NCBI GenBank assembly: GCA_024803745.1
Contig: JANJXV010000013.1
Span: forward strand, 10,354,001-10,418,000
Reading direction: 5' to 3'
DNA: 64,000 bases
Source of the DNA: Megascapheus bottae
Lineage: Eukaryota; Chordata; Mammalia; Rodentia; Geomyidae
This document shows, in pieces, positions 11,970 through 24,200 of this stretch. The translations under genes were made by a program, and so were the position numbers. The notes beneath the pieces were generated by a model. It did no database searches. It was given only the letters and a program-made list of their open reading frames with translations, and was not told where the DNA came from. Numbering within the stretch: the first letter of the stretch is position 1; each line of letters begins with the position of its first letter.

Positions 11970-12197
11970 TTCTTTTGGGGGGGCTGTCAAGGGGCTTGAA
12001 CTCTGGGCCTGGGCACTATCCCTGAGCTCTTCGGCTCAAGGGTACCACCCTACTCCTTGAACCACAGTCCCACTTCTCATTTTCTAGTAGTTAACTGGAG
12101 ATAAGAGTCTCATGTCTCTTTAGTGCCCGGGCTGGCTTTGAACCACTATCCTCAGATTCAGCCTCCTGAGTAGCTGGAGCCACCACATCCAGCTTCG
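11970..12197 (-). repeat. B1-like/Geo composite SINE
   Basis: Antisense; carries the variant Geo arm with the ACCACCCTACTCCTTGA (GGTAGGGTGG-type) motif. Confidence 0.88.
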
Positions 12198-12221
12198 CAT
12201 TAGATTTCTTAACTGTATTTT

Positions 12222-12307
12222 TTCTCTTTTCTTTTGATATGGGGATCAAACCCAATATGTTGTACTTGCTAGGCAAGAGCTTCATCGCTAAATTACATCC
12301 CAGCCCT
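12222..12307 (-). repeat. ID-like monomer remnant
   Basis: GGGGATCAAACCCAATATG...TTGCTAGGCAAGAGC...CCCAGCCCT; no Geo arm. Confidence 0.55.
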
Positions 12308-12334
12308 GAAATTAGTTTTGTAAGCTACTACATT

Positions 12335-12413
12335 CTCTTTTTATTCAGTTCTGAGCACACAACCCAGAGCATGCTAGGAAAGCCTTCTACCTGAGGTATA
12401 TCCTCAACCTTGT
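12335..12413 (-). repeat. ID-like monomer remnant, degraded
   Basis: ACACAACCCAGAGCATGCTAGG...CTACCTGAGGTATATCCTC is a weak antisense ID match. Confidence 0.4.
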
Positions 12414-12487
12414 AAGCTAGTTTCAAAATCTCTTCCTAAACCTTGGGGAAATGAGTCCATCAGTCTCTACTCAGTTTTCCACTCAAT

Positions 12488-12751
12488 ATTTTTTTTATTG
12501 TGAGTCTTTGGGCTTGAACTCAGGACCTGGATGCTGCCCTGGAGATCTTCTGCTCAAGGCTATTGCTCTAAACCAAAGCCAAAAGCTTTGGGAGCCAAAG
12601 CTCCACTTCCAGTTTTCCAGTTTTCGGGTGACTAATCGGAGATAAGAATCTCACAGACTTTCCTGCCTGGGCTGGCTTTGAACTACAATCCTCAGATCTC
12701 AGCCTCCTGAGTAGCGAAGATCACATGTATGAATCACCAGTGCCTAGGTAT
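12488..12751 (-). repeat. B1-like/Geo composite SINE
   Basis: Antisense; contains an extra AAGCCAAAAGCTTTGGGAGC insertion between the Geo block and the linker. Confidence 0.82.
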
Positions 12752-13248
12752 AATTCAATCTTTTAAACTGGAAGTTTTAGAAATAATCCTACAATCTTCT
12801 TTATCCATTTTGGTTTTCACTATCAGTACATTCTTGCTCTCAATCAAGTTCCAAAGTATGAGTGCATTACTTTCCAAAACTCTAGAATCTTCACCATCTC
12901 CATCTTTACTGCCACGTTCTCACCTATACTATGGCAACAACTTCCTAATTCCCTTCCTGTTCAGTGTGGCCTATACCCAGTCTACCAAAAAACCCATCAA
13001 GCCTAAAAGTCTAACATTCCCCTGTTAAGGAGGAACAACTAACACTACCCCACATGATCCATTCTCTAGCTTCAAAGTCTTACCACATACATACTATAAC
13101 TTTAGAGGTAGATATCGTGGAATTAGAATAGATTGGATTCAAATATGTTTATCACAGTGGACCTCATGCTCTTCAGTTTAACTCGTCATGTCTCCTCTGT
13201 AAAACTGGGTCACTTAAAAGAAAATTTATCTGCCTTAAAAAAGTCAAG

Positions 13249-13451
13249 GGGCCGGGAGTTTGGCCTAGTGGTTAAAGTGCTTGCCTAGCATGCATGAAGA
13301 CCCGGGTTCGATTCCTCGGTACCACATATAGAAAAAAGCTGGAAGTGGTGCTGAGGCTCAAGTGGTAGAGCTCTAGCCTTGAGAAAGTCCAAGGACAGTG
13401 CTCAGGCCCTGAGATCAAGCCCAGGACTGGCAAAAAAAAAAAAAAAAAAAA
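13249..13451 (+). repeat. IDL-Geo-type dimeric SINE, near-consensus
   Basis: GGCCGGGAGTTTGGCC start, GGGTTCGATTCCTCGG B-box, Geo arm, 21-base A-tail; useful as a local reference copy. Confidence 0.95.
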
Positions 13452-13467
13452 CAGTCAGAAAAATAAT

Positions 13468-13716
13468 ACCAGTAGATTGGGCACTCCAATCTACCGCTCA
13501 GACCTAGCTACTCAAGAGGCTGAGACCTTAGGATCACAGTTCGAAGTCCACCTGGGCAGGAAAGCCTGTGAGACTCTTATCTACTATTAACCACCAGAAA
13601 AACTTAAGTGGAACTGTCACTCAATGTGATTGGATGCTGGCTAGCTGGCTAGCAAAAAAGCTCAGGGACAGTACCCAGGCCTCAAATACATGTCCCATGA
13701 CTGACAATAATAATAA
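13468..13716 (+). repeat. B1-like/Geo composite SINE, diverged
   Basis: The left arm is damaged but CTCAAGAGGCTGAGACC is present; the Geo arm holds a duplicated GCTGGCTAGCTGGCTAGC run; the tail is (AAT)n. Confidence 0.75.
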
Positions 13717-14144
13717 TATAGGTAAAATACCTATTGTAAAATACCTAACACTAATCTAGTCATTATTATGCTCTCAGTACTTTTTACTCTTTAGGACCTA
13801 AGGAAAAAATAAGCAAGAATTTCAGATCTGGCTCGGTTCCACTCCTTGCCATCCAGCCAGCTCTTTGCTCATGTTATTTGCCTCCTGTGTACCAGGTCTC
13901 TTGGCATGCCAGGATGGGTGGCTCACATTCTTAGGATTATATCAGGGTCTGAACTGGTGTCTGGTTCATGGACATGCGAGCCTTAAACGTGAACTTGGCC
14001 TGGAAAAGGTGGGAGGGAGCAGTGAGAACAACAGAACTTGGAGACCAGAGAGTTTGGGCTCTTGGATCCATAGGCTTTCTATTTCAAGTGCACCTGAGGA
14101 CAGAGGCTCTTGTTGAAGGCCCATTTCTGCTTTTATAGGAAATA

Positions 14145-14340
14145 AATCTCTCTCTCTCTGGTCCTGGGCCTGCTCCTGGACAAGTCTGGTGCTCTACCAC
14201 ACCTCCACTTCTGGCTCGTCGATGGTTAACTGTAGAGTAAGTCTCATGGACCTTCCTGCCCAGCTGGCTTGGAACCACAATCCTCAGGTCGGCCTCCTGA
14301 ACGGCTAGGGAGCTAGGCCTGAGCCACTCGCCTCCGGCTC
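14145..14340 (-). repeat. B1-like/Geo composite SINE, Geo arm shortened
   Basis: Begins with a (TC)n tract; lies just upstream of the CLNS1A CpG island. Confidence 0.7.
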
Positions 14341-14419
14341 AAAACCCCCCTCTGCGCGCTTCCTCTCCCATGGAGTGGTTGTGAAGACATTGAAGCGGGG
14401 GTCCCGAGAAGGAGCGGGA

Positions 14420-15070
14420 TTGCCAGCCTACCGACGCAGAAAGGAAGCGCTGGCCCGCGGCGTCACGTGACAAGCGCCCAGCGAACGACACAGACCTCCA
14501 GACGATTTCCTAGAGTGGCTCATCTCTACGCTCCGTGGCGCTTGAAGCTTCCGCGTCGGCAAGGTTGTGCTTCCGGGTGGCTGAGACCGCTTCCGGGGCG
14601 TGCCGCCAGGAGCTGTGCTGGCCGCGCGTGCGGCTGCCCGGGGTTTTGTGTTTATAGCCTCCTGGCTGCAATGAGCTTCCTGAAAAGTTTCCCGCCGCCA
14701 GAGCCGGCGGAGGGACTCCGGCAGCAGCAGCCGGATACCGAGGCTGTGCTGAACGGGAAGGGCCTCGGCACCGGGACCCTCTACATCGCCGAGAGGTATG
14801 GTCCCCGGTGCTCCCGCGGCGGCCTCCCTCGCCGCGCCGCCGCTCCGGGTGTGCCTGCCGGGCGGGGCGGGAGCGGCGTCGCTGAGGGAGTCCGGGGCTG
14901 GGGAGGGGTGGCAGCGGGGACGGGGGTCGGGGGCGCGGGGAAGGGGGCCCGGCGGAGCGGGGACGCTGGGGGAGCCCCCTGGGAGGACGCCGGGCCTGAG
15001 GGCGAGGGGAGGATTCCAGCGTGTGGAAGGCACCTGCCGGCTCCTGACAAGGCATCTGGTGCCCTCGAGG
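14420..15070. promoter_or_regulatory. CLNS1A: CLNS1A CpG-island promoter and first exon region
   Basis: GC- and CpG-dense against AT-rich flanks. Visible motifs before the ATG are a palindromic E-box TCACGTGA (14463-14470, USF/TFE-type) and two ETS-like CTTCCGG sites (14570-14576, 14590-14596). No clear TATA box is placed for a defined start site. The G-run-rich strand continues into intron 1 (14861-14990). This fits a housekeeping promoter; the transcription start cannot be fixed from sequence alone. Confidence 0.8.
14671..14795 (+). CDS. CLNS1A: CLNS1A coding exon 1
   Basis: Encodes residues 1-41 (MSFLKSFPPPEPAEGL through TLYIAE) and two bases of Ser42; donor AG|GTATGG. Upstream sequence is open in frame back to about 14467 but contains no ATG. 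Confidence 0.97.
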
Positions 15071-18000
15071 AAAGCGGTTCCCTGTTTCGTCTAGTAGTGG
15101 CGAGTGAGGACAAACACGTTCCTGTCACCTTACACAGCCCTGTTGGTCATGGCGTCGTACGTTCATTCTGTCTAGAATTCCTTTTTTTCTTTTTCTTCTT
15201 CTTCTTCCTGGCGGTCCTGAGACTTGAACTCTGGGCCTGGGCCTTGTCCCTGAGCTCTTCAGCTCAAGGCTACCGCCCTACCCCTTGAGGAGCCACCACA
15301 CCACCCCTATTTCCTGGTGGTTAACTGGAGATAAGAATCTCACGGACTTTAGTGCCTGGGCTGGCTTTGAACCTTGATCCTCAGATCTCAGCCTCCTGAG
15401 TAGCTAGGAGTACAGGCGTGAGCCACCGGCGCTCAGCTCCTTTTTTTTTTTTTTTTTCTTTTTCTTTTTTCCATTCCTGGGGCTTGAACTCAGGGCCTGG
15501 GCACTGACTGTCCTTGGACACTTTTTTGCTCAAGGCTAGTGCTCTGCCACTTGAGCCACAGTGCCACTTCCAGCCTTTTCTGTGTATGTGGGACCCAAGA
15601 ATCAAACCCAGGTCTTCGTACATGCGAGGTGAGCACTCTACCACTAAGCTAAACTCCCTGCCCCTCAGCTCCCTCCCCCCTCCCCCGCCCTTTTTTTTTT
15701 TTTAAAGAATGTAATTTTATCACTGCTAAGGAGGGTTAAAATTCTACAAGTCAGGTGATGAATACAGTTTTTCTTAGATAAGGTCACTCCTTCCTTCACG
15801 TTCCTCCAGTTTCTCCTCCTTTCCCTGCTCACAAGTTGCATAGCTCATTTTGTTTTTACATTAGTAATTGAATACCATGACTGCATTTGTTCATCCTTCC
15901 TCCTTCACCTATAATTCCTCTTGAGGAGAAAGTTTTCTACATTTTTTACATTACTTATTTTAAAAATTCTCATTCCAACTTTTCATAAAGACATGTACAA
16001 AATTTATACACATCATAAATGTATGGTTTGAGATTATATATTATTGTAATGTAACACCTATATATCCTCCACCCTTCTAGATTAAGAACACAGCACTACC
16101 AGAGCCTTGGACACCTCTGTTTTGGCAGTACTGAAGTTTGAACTCTGGGCCTTGTGCTTGCTAGGCAGGCATTCTACCATTTGAGCCGCACCCCCTACCT
16201 CTTTTAGATATATTTTTCTGGATAGGGAAGATATACCCTATTCAAGAATAAAGAAGCTGGGTTGCTGTGGCTCAAGCCTGTAATCCTAGCTACTCAAGAC
16301 ATTGAGATCTGAGGATCAGGGTTCAAAGCCAGCCTGGACACAAAAGGACCTGAGACTCTTATCGCCAATTAACCTCTAGAAAATGGGAAGTGGGCTTTGG
16401 CTTAAGGGTAGGCGGTAGCGTTGTGCTGAACAGCTCAGGCACAACACCCAGCCCAAGAGTAGGGCAGTAGCCTGAGCTCAGAGACAGTACCCAGGCCAAG
16501 TTCAAGCCCCATGACCCACAAAAAAAAAGAGAGAGAGATTTTTTTTTAAAGAAATATTAGGAGTTTTGGGGGTTTTTTGTTGTTGTTCTTTTGTTTGTTT
16601 TGCCAGTCCTAGGGCTTGAATTTTGGACCTGGGCACTGTCCTTGGGTTTTCTCAAGGCTAGAGCTCTACCACTTGAGCCACAGCACTACTTCTGGCTTTT
16701 TCTATGTATGTGGTTCAATTCCTCAGTACCACTGTCTTTGTGCATGCTAGGTGAGCACTTCCTATAAATTTTGCAAAACATTTTTTCTTCATATTTACTA
16801 GCTTTATGATTCTTGTTAATTGTATGTTTTGGGTTAACATAAATGAGGTGAGACACAAAGGCTAAAACGTAATGGTAGATTAAGTATTGGCTGTTTTTGG
16901 GGTGAGGATGCTGGGATTTGAACTTGGGGCCTTATGCTTATAAGGCAGGTGCTCAGTAGCTAAGTATTGCCTTTAAGTGCAGAGTTTGCCTTTGTCCTGT
17001 GGAGTACAGAAACTACAGCAGTGTGGGGGGAAATTCAGACAGAATTGGTCTTAGGGCACACCACTGGCAGTAAGTGCTGTGCTGAGACAGCACGCTGTCA
17101 TCCTGGAGGTGCTACAGAACAATTGCTATGTGCTTTCAACTAAAGGCTATAATTTGATAGTACTGGTTCTATTACTAGAACTGTTCCATCTCCCAATTGA
17201 GGCCTTGATGTTTTGCCACCCTGGAATTACTTTGGACATTTATATTTGAACTGAGCCTTTCTAAATCTTGATTGTACCAGCAGATTTTTTATTAAAATGA
17301 TTGCTTTAGTAGGGTGATTCTGCTTTGATCTGAGAACAATTTTTCATCTCCACATTAAGAGCACAGCATCAGGGAAGAAAGGGGAGCATACACTGCACAC
17401 AGCCTAAATACATAGTGAAATCGATTCTTTGGAACTAGTGATAGTCATTTCTATCACTTTTTTCTTCCCTAATTTGTTTACAATTTTAAGTACATGATCA
17501 AATAAGTTACGTATAGAGTTGCACATTTTTATTTATTTATTTATTTATTTTGCCAGTCCTGGGCTTGACCTCAGGGCCTGAGCACTGTCCTTGGATTTTC
17601 TCAAGGCTAGAGCTCTACCACTTGAGCCTCAGCACCACTCCGGCTTTTTTTCTATATATGTGGTACCGAGGAATCGAACCCAGGCCTTTGTACATGCTAG
17701 GCAAGCACTCTACCACTAGGCCAAACTCCCGGCTCCTCTTGTATTCTATTTAGGTGCTGCTATTAGACATATACTTCCTGGAGAACAGAGTATCAAATTT
17801 GATCTCTTGCACTGACCTGGAATGGGTTCACATTGCCACTGTTGTAGTTTCTGCCCCAGGGAGTCCCAGGCTCTTCTCTGTACTGTGGTTCTGTTTGGTT
17901 GGAACTTAGTTGTTTTGAGCTAAAGTTAAAGTTGTGCAGAAAGTGCCCAGGATTTTTTTGTTGTTGTTGTCAGTCCTTGACCAAACTCCCGGCCAAATAG

Positions 18001-21000
18001 ATAGACCTATCATGTCAGGCTTTTGTTGTTGTTGTGGGGGTTTTTTGTTTGTTTTATTTTTTTGTGGAGCTTGAACTCTGGGCCTGGGCACTGGTCCTAA
18101 GCTCTTCAGCTCAAGGCTAGCGCTTTACCACTTGAGACACAGTGCCACTTCTGATTTTCTGATGATTAATTGGAGATAAGAGTCTCATATACTTTTGTGC
18201 CCATCCTGGCTTTGAACTGCAATCCTCAGATCTCAGCCTCCTGAGTAGGTAAGATTACAGGTGTAAGCCACCAGCAACAGGCAGGGTTTTTCTTAAAGAT
18301 GATACTAGAGGGCCGGGAATTTAGGCCGGGAATTTAGCTTGCCTAGCATGAACGAAGACCCAGGTTTGATTCCTCGGTACCACATACATAGAAAAAAGCC
18401 GGAAATGGTGCTGTGGCTCAAGTGGTAGAACTCTAGCCTTGAGAAAGCCCAGGGACAGTGCCCAGGCCCTGAGTTCAAGGCCCAGGACTGGCCAAAAGGG
18501 AAAAAAAAAAAAAAGATGATACTAGATAGAAAATGTCATAGTTTATTTCTCAAGGTAATAATTGCTTTTTAACTCGTGAATGTTCTTAAGGCCAGTTCAT
18601 ATGTATTTCACTTAATTTAAGGATTAGTGAAGGAATTGTTGATTATAAGGTATTTATTACATGCTTACCTGCTTGGAACACAAAGTGTTTGAAAAATGTT
18701 TAAAGGAATGTGACAGGTGATGTTTTGCTTGCTGTCAGGTAGCAAGGAACATGTAAGATTTGTAGGTGCTAATAGTACATTTATGAAAACCGGTACAGAG
18801 TAGAACAGGTTATTATGGCTGTATCAGCTGAAGGGAGGACTCCTACATCGGAGCTATTGGGCTCTTAACTAGATGAGGAGGATTTGCAAAAGCAAAAAAG
18901 GCACCTGAAAAATTCCATTAGAATGATAGAGGCAAAACAAAAACAAACCTGAAAAGAAGTGATCTGGAGGCATGGATTAGTTGGAAAACCAGAGTGCCCA
19001 CCAGTGAGTGAAAGCATCACGTACCAAGTTTGAGTTCTGATCTTGGGCCTAAGAAAACAAAAAACACTGCCACAGAATGATAGAATCACACTTGATTAGA
19101 AATACAGCATTTCCTATTTGAATTTATAGGTAGGAGAAAATAAGCCATAATAGAGTCATCTTAAAGAAAACCCAGTTCCTGCTGTTAAATTTATTTTAGG
19201 ACTGTTCCTAAACAAACATGTCTAGGTTGAACTTTGTTTCTGATAATCTCCTTAAAAACGTGTTTTTCAGCCGCCTGTCTTGGTTAGATGGCTCTGGATT
19301 AGGATTCTCACTGGAATACCCCACCATTAGCTTACATGCAGTCTCCCGGGATCTAAATGCCTATCCTCGAGAACATTTGTATGTTATGGTGAATGCCAAA
19401 TTTGAAGGTATGTATGATGTAATTTTTTGTTTTGTATTGAGGTACTGGGGTTTGAACTCACAGCCTCAGACTCAGCTTGCTTGCAAGGCAGTTAGTCCTA
19501 ACTTGAACCACATCTCTACCCTAGCTTTTTATTGTTTTTTGTTTGTTTGTTTTTGTTTTTGCCAGTCCTGGGCTTGAGCTCAGGGTCTCAGCACTGTCCT
19601 TGGACTTTCTCAAGGCTAGAGCTCTACCACTTGAGCTTCAGCACTATTTCCGGTTTTTTTCTATGTATGTGGTACCGAGGAATCGAACCTGGATCTTTGT
19701 GCATGCTAGGCAAGCATTCTACCACTAGGCCACACTCCTGGCCCCTGTTTTTTCTTTTTCTTTTTTTTTTTTAAGATTTTTATTAACATTGATTTTTACA
19801 TCATATTGCAAATGTCATGTGTAACAAACAAGTATTCAAGAAGAAATTTTCTTTTTTTTATTTTGCTTTTTTTTTTTTTTTTTTTTTTGCCAGTCCTGGG
19901 CTTGAGCTCAGGGCCTGAGTCCTGTCCTTGGATTTTCTCAAGGCTAGAGCTCTACCACTTGAGCCTCAGCACCACTTCCGGCTTTTTGCTATGTATGTGG
20001 TACCGAGGAATCGAACCCGGGTCTTCGTGCATGCCAGGCAAGCACTTTAACCACTAGGCCAAACTCCCGGCCGCATTTTTTTTTATTGTAATTAGTAAAA
20101 GGGTTACATGATATTTGCCAGATAGAAGGTGCATTAATTCACATACATTGATACCCTTTCACATGTCTTGGTACCCATTTCCCTCCCCCCCACACCCCCC
20201 CCATCTTGGTTTTCCCCCCTTCCCTATCAAATTTCAAATATTCAAGAAGGAATTTTCTATATACAATCACAGACACATAGATTTTAGAACATAATTAAAA
20301 TTAAGCTGAGGGTTTGTATGTTACAGATGTTTTTTTCTTTTTATGAGACAGAATTTCATTGCTGTCCAGGTTGGTCTTGAACTAGGTTTGAGCAGTCTTC
20401 CTACTTGAACTTCCCAAATAACTGGGATTATTTTGAAATACACAACCATGCTTGTCTGAAAAGCAATTTTTGATGATAATGTAATATTCAAGCCATTGAC
20501 TTGATTTAATAATAGTTTATTGAGCAGAATAGGTGCTATATTTTAGACATTTAAAGTTGATTCTTTCTTTTTCCCTTTTTTTTTTTTTGGCCAGTCCTGG
20601 GCTTGAACTCAGGGCCTGAGCACTGTCCTTGGACTTTCTCAAGGCTAGAGCTCTACCACTTGAGCCTCAGCACCACTCCGGCTTCTTTCTATGTATGTGG
20701 TACCGAGGAATCGAACCAGGTCTTGGTGCATGCTAGGCAAGCACTCTACCACTAGGCCAAACTTGTAGCCCTCTTTCTTTTTTTAAGTTGATTCTTATAA
20801 TGAACTTCAGAGACTTAAAGGTCCTTAAAATAATTTTTAAAATTTTCTATATGTTTTTACTTGTGTTACTGCAGATACGTAATTTTACTTTTTCCCTTTT
20901 TTTCCCCTTTTTTTTTTTTCTTTTTTGGTACCTGTCCTTGGGCTTGAACTCAGAGCCTGGGTGCTATCCCTGAGCTTATTTGCTCAAGGCTAGCACTCTT

Positions 21001-21145
21001 GCTTGAGACACAGCTCCACTTCTGGCTTTTTTTTTTTTTTGGTAGTTAATTATAATTATATATGAGTCTCACAGACTTTCCTGTCTGGAACCATGACCCT
21101 CAATTAGGATTATAGGCATGAGCTACCAGTTTCAGCTTACTTTTT

Positions 21146-21218
<73 letters not shown>

Positions 21219-24200
21219 CGCGTGAGTATGCGCGCATGCGCCCGCGCATGCTAATGGAGGGGAGGGTTAAACTCAGGGCTTTGCACTCTACTTTAGTTTT
21301 TCCACTCACGGTTGGTGTTCTACTACTTGAGCCATATCTCCACTTACAGGAGATAAAAGTCTCCTGATTTGTTTGCCTAGGCTAGCTTTGAATCCCAATT
21401 AGATCTCAGCCTCCTGAGTAACTAATGATTAGCCACTCCAGGCATAAGCTACCAACACCTGGCTACATTTTCCTCTCAACTATTCTTTCTTTTTGTAAAG
21501 GTACCCTGAGATATTCAGTCTGAATTTTGTGAATTATGGATAAAACTGTTTTATGTTTTTGCTCTTTTGTTGTTATAGCAATGTTTCTCAGCAGATGGAT
21601 GGGAGGATTATTATGTACCTCAACTTAACCTTCTAATCCCCTCTCCCAATTAGTAGTGACATTCAGATTGAAAGTGGCAGAGGTATCTTTAGTATCTAGT
21701 AGTTAAGGTGGCAAGAAAGTTCCATAACATACTTCAGTGCATAGGTACCTCCACACAATTGAACTATTAGTGCCAAAGTTGTGTACTGGTAACACAATTC
21801 CTAAGTTGTGTTGTTGTGTTGAAGATAATTACAGATTCATAAAAATCTAGTGGGTTTTTTTGGGGGTGGGGGGGCGGTGGTGTCATAGAGCTTAAACTGG
21901 CCTGTGTACCATCCCTCAGCTCTTAAGCTCAAGGCTACCACCTTACCCTTGAGCCACAGCCCCATTTCCCGTTTTCCAGTGATTAAGTAGAGATAAGAAT
22001 CTCTTGGCTTTGTATTGCCGGGCTGGCTTTGAACCTTGATCCTCAGATCTCAGTCTCCTGAGTAGCTATGATTACAGGCATGAGCCACCGTGCCTGGCTG
22101 TGATATGCTTTTCTATGAATTAGTGTATAACAGAAAGTCCCATGAAACTGTTGAGGCTTTCCTGTGGTTCAATATTCATCATGGCCATTTTGACACTGTT
22201 AACTTTTAGAGATTTAGTAAGCTCTGTCTCATTAATTGGTAATGTCTGATTTAGCCATCTAAATTCATACACATACATATATGTGTGAGATATATATATA
22301 TTTTTGGGGGGGAGGGCAGGGGGTCAATTGTGGGACTTGAACTCTGGGCTTGGTCGCTGTCCCTGAGCTTTTCAGCTCAAGACTATCGTTCTACCCAGGC
22401 TTGATTCCTTGTACCACATACATAGAAAAAGCTAGAAGTGGTGTAGTGGCTCAAGTGGTGGAGCTCTAGTTTTGAGAAAGTCCAAGGACAGTGCTCAGAC
22501 TCTTGAGTTCAAGCCAGCACTAGCAAAAAAAAGTCTTAGATTTTACTGCTTAGATTTTGGCTTTGAACCACCATCCTGAGATCTCAGCCTCCCTAATAGC
22601 TACGATTATAGGCATGAGCACAGGGAACCTGCTTTCCACTTCCAGTTTTGGGGTGTTTAATTTGAAGATAAGAGTCTCACAGACTTTCCTGCCCTGGCTG
22701 GCTTTGAACCACAGTCCTCAGATCTGAGCTTTCTGAGTAGCTAAAATTATAGGCATGAACCAGTAGTACCTGGCATGTACTTTTTTTTTTTTTTTTTGGC
22801 CAGACCTGGCCTTGAGCTCAAGGCCTGAGCACTGTCCTTGGACTTTCTCAAGGCTAGAGCTCTGCCACTTGAGCCTCAGCACCACTTCCAGCTTTTTTCT
22901 ATGTATGTGGTACCGAGGAATTGAACCCGGGTCTTTGTGCATGCTAGGCAAGCACTCTACCACTAGGCAAAACTCCCGGCTCATGGGACTTGGGCTTTTT
23001 TGGTAGTTTAATGGAAGTAAAAGTCTATAGTACTGGGAATGTGGCTTATTGGTAGAGTGCTTGCCTAACACACATGAAGCCCTGGGTTCAATTCCTTAGT
23101 ACCACACCAACAGAAAAGCTGGAAGTAATGCTGTGGTCCAAGTGGTAGAGTGCTAGCCTTAAGCAAAAGAAGTTCAAGGACAGTGCCTAAGCCCTGAGTT
23201 TAAGCCCCAAGACTGCTATCCACCCCCCACCCCCACCCCACTCCCCCAATAAAGTCCTGCAGACTTTGCTGTTTGGACTGGCTTCCCACAGCGGTCCTCA
23301 GATCTTAGCCTTCTGAATAGTTAGGAAGGATTACAGGTATGAGCCACTAGCACTTGGCTGTCTTCTTGATTTTAAAATATCAAATGATACATTAAAATTA
23401 TTTTTATTCCTTTTCTAGAAGAATCAAGAGAATCTCTTTCTGATGAAGAAGACGACAGTGATGATGATGTAGAACCTATTACTGAATTTAGATTTGTGCC
23501 TGGTGATAAATCAGCATGTGAGTGTTCTATAATACTAATCTTTTTCCATTTACAAAAATACATGCACACTTCCTTTATAAACCACCTTGTTGTTTTGGGG
23601 GAACATGGTTTTGCTATATAATACAGACTGGCCTTGAATTCCCTATCCTCTTGCCTCAGCCTCCAGTGCTACATGCTCCACCATACCTAGATGTGTGTTT
23701 TTCTTTTCTTCATTTTATCATTTGTGATTTCATTTAAAATCAAATAGATACTGACATCGAAGGTTGTGAACATTGTGAGAGTATTTGGTAGAGAATTCTG
23801 GTTTCTTCTATTGAGTGATATTGTAGACTGAATCTTACTTGTCAGAAGAGATGGGAGTCAGCACTTCCAAAGTGGAAGAGACTTGCCAGCTGAGAAGGGC
23901 TTATCCATCAGGCCATGGACTCTGGCCCTTTTTCTCTCTATTTTTTTTTAAATTTTTTTTTAATTTTTTGCCAGTCTGGGCTTGGGCTCAGGGCTTGAGC
24001 ACTGTCCTTGGACTTTCTCAAGGCTAGCATTCTACCACTTGAGCCTCAGCACCACTTCCGGCTTTTTGCTATGTATGTGGTGTACCGAGGAATCGAATCC
24101 GCATCTTCGTGCATGCTAGGCTACCACTAGGCCAAACTCCCAGCCCCTGGCCCTTTCTCTTTTTCTTCTTTTCTTTTCTTTTTTGTCGGTCTTGGGGCTT

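Larger units (their letters stand above)
7651..14400. other. RSF1-CLNS1A intergenic region
   Basis: No gene is supported. It holds about a dozen SINEs (listed), an L1-like 3' end near 10.3-10.57 kb, and unique AT-rich DNA, mainly 7651-8070, 8925-9480, 10690-11625 and 12760-13240. Long frames here derive from SINEs. Confidence 0.7.
14796..19270 (+). other. CLNS1A: CLNS1A intron 1
   Basis: Its first 250 bp are G-run-rich. It then holds a string of SINEs (15.18-16.97 kb, 17.53-18.51 kb) with unique stretches at 16975-17525, 17740-17950 and 18520-19270. No additional exon is supported. Confidence 0.8.
19757..20330 (-). repeat. L1 3' end (interrupted), host of nested insertions
   Basis: The T-run at 19757-19774 followed by 19775-19852 and then 20239-20325 matches, in reverse complement, the 3' end of the L1 at about 48250-48410 (shared ATATGATGTAAAAATCA, ATGTTCTAAAATCTATGTG). 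The gap 19853-20238 is a later insertion. Confidence 0.8.
19408..23418 (+). other. CLNS1A: CLNS1A intron 2
   Basis: Almost wholly repetitive: SINEs throughout, a nested L1/retroposon/SINE cluster at 19.76-20.33 kb and a TG microsatellite. The main unique part is 21470-21850. No extra exon is supported. Confidence 0.8.

Noticed and set aside
13249..13330. tRNA gene call from the A/B-box-bearing left monomer
   Set aside because: It is the ID-like half of a SINE repeated dozens of times, without a cloverleaf-competent 3' half in the copies examined.
14428..15055. Minus-strand frames of 181-201 aa at the CLNS1A CpG island
   Set aside because: Shadow frames of GC-rich promoter sequence, with no homology I recognise.
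14467..15288. 273-aa open frame through CLNS1A exon 1
   Set aside because: It starts with GTG, reads through exon 1 and then past the clear donor at 14796 into G-rich intron and a SINE. Only 14671-14795 is coding.
21100..21367. Poly(Thr-His)/poly(Val-Cys) ORFs
   Set aside because: Translations of the TG microsatellite.
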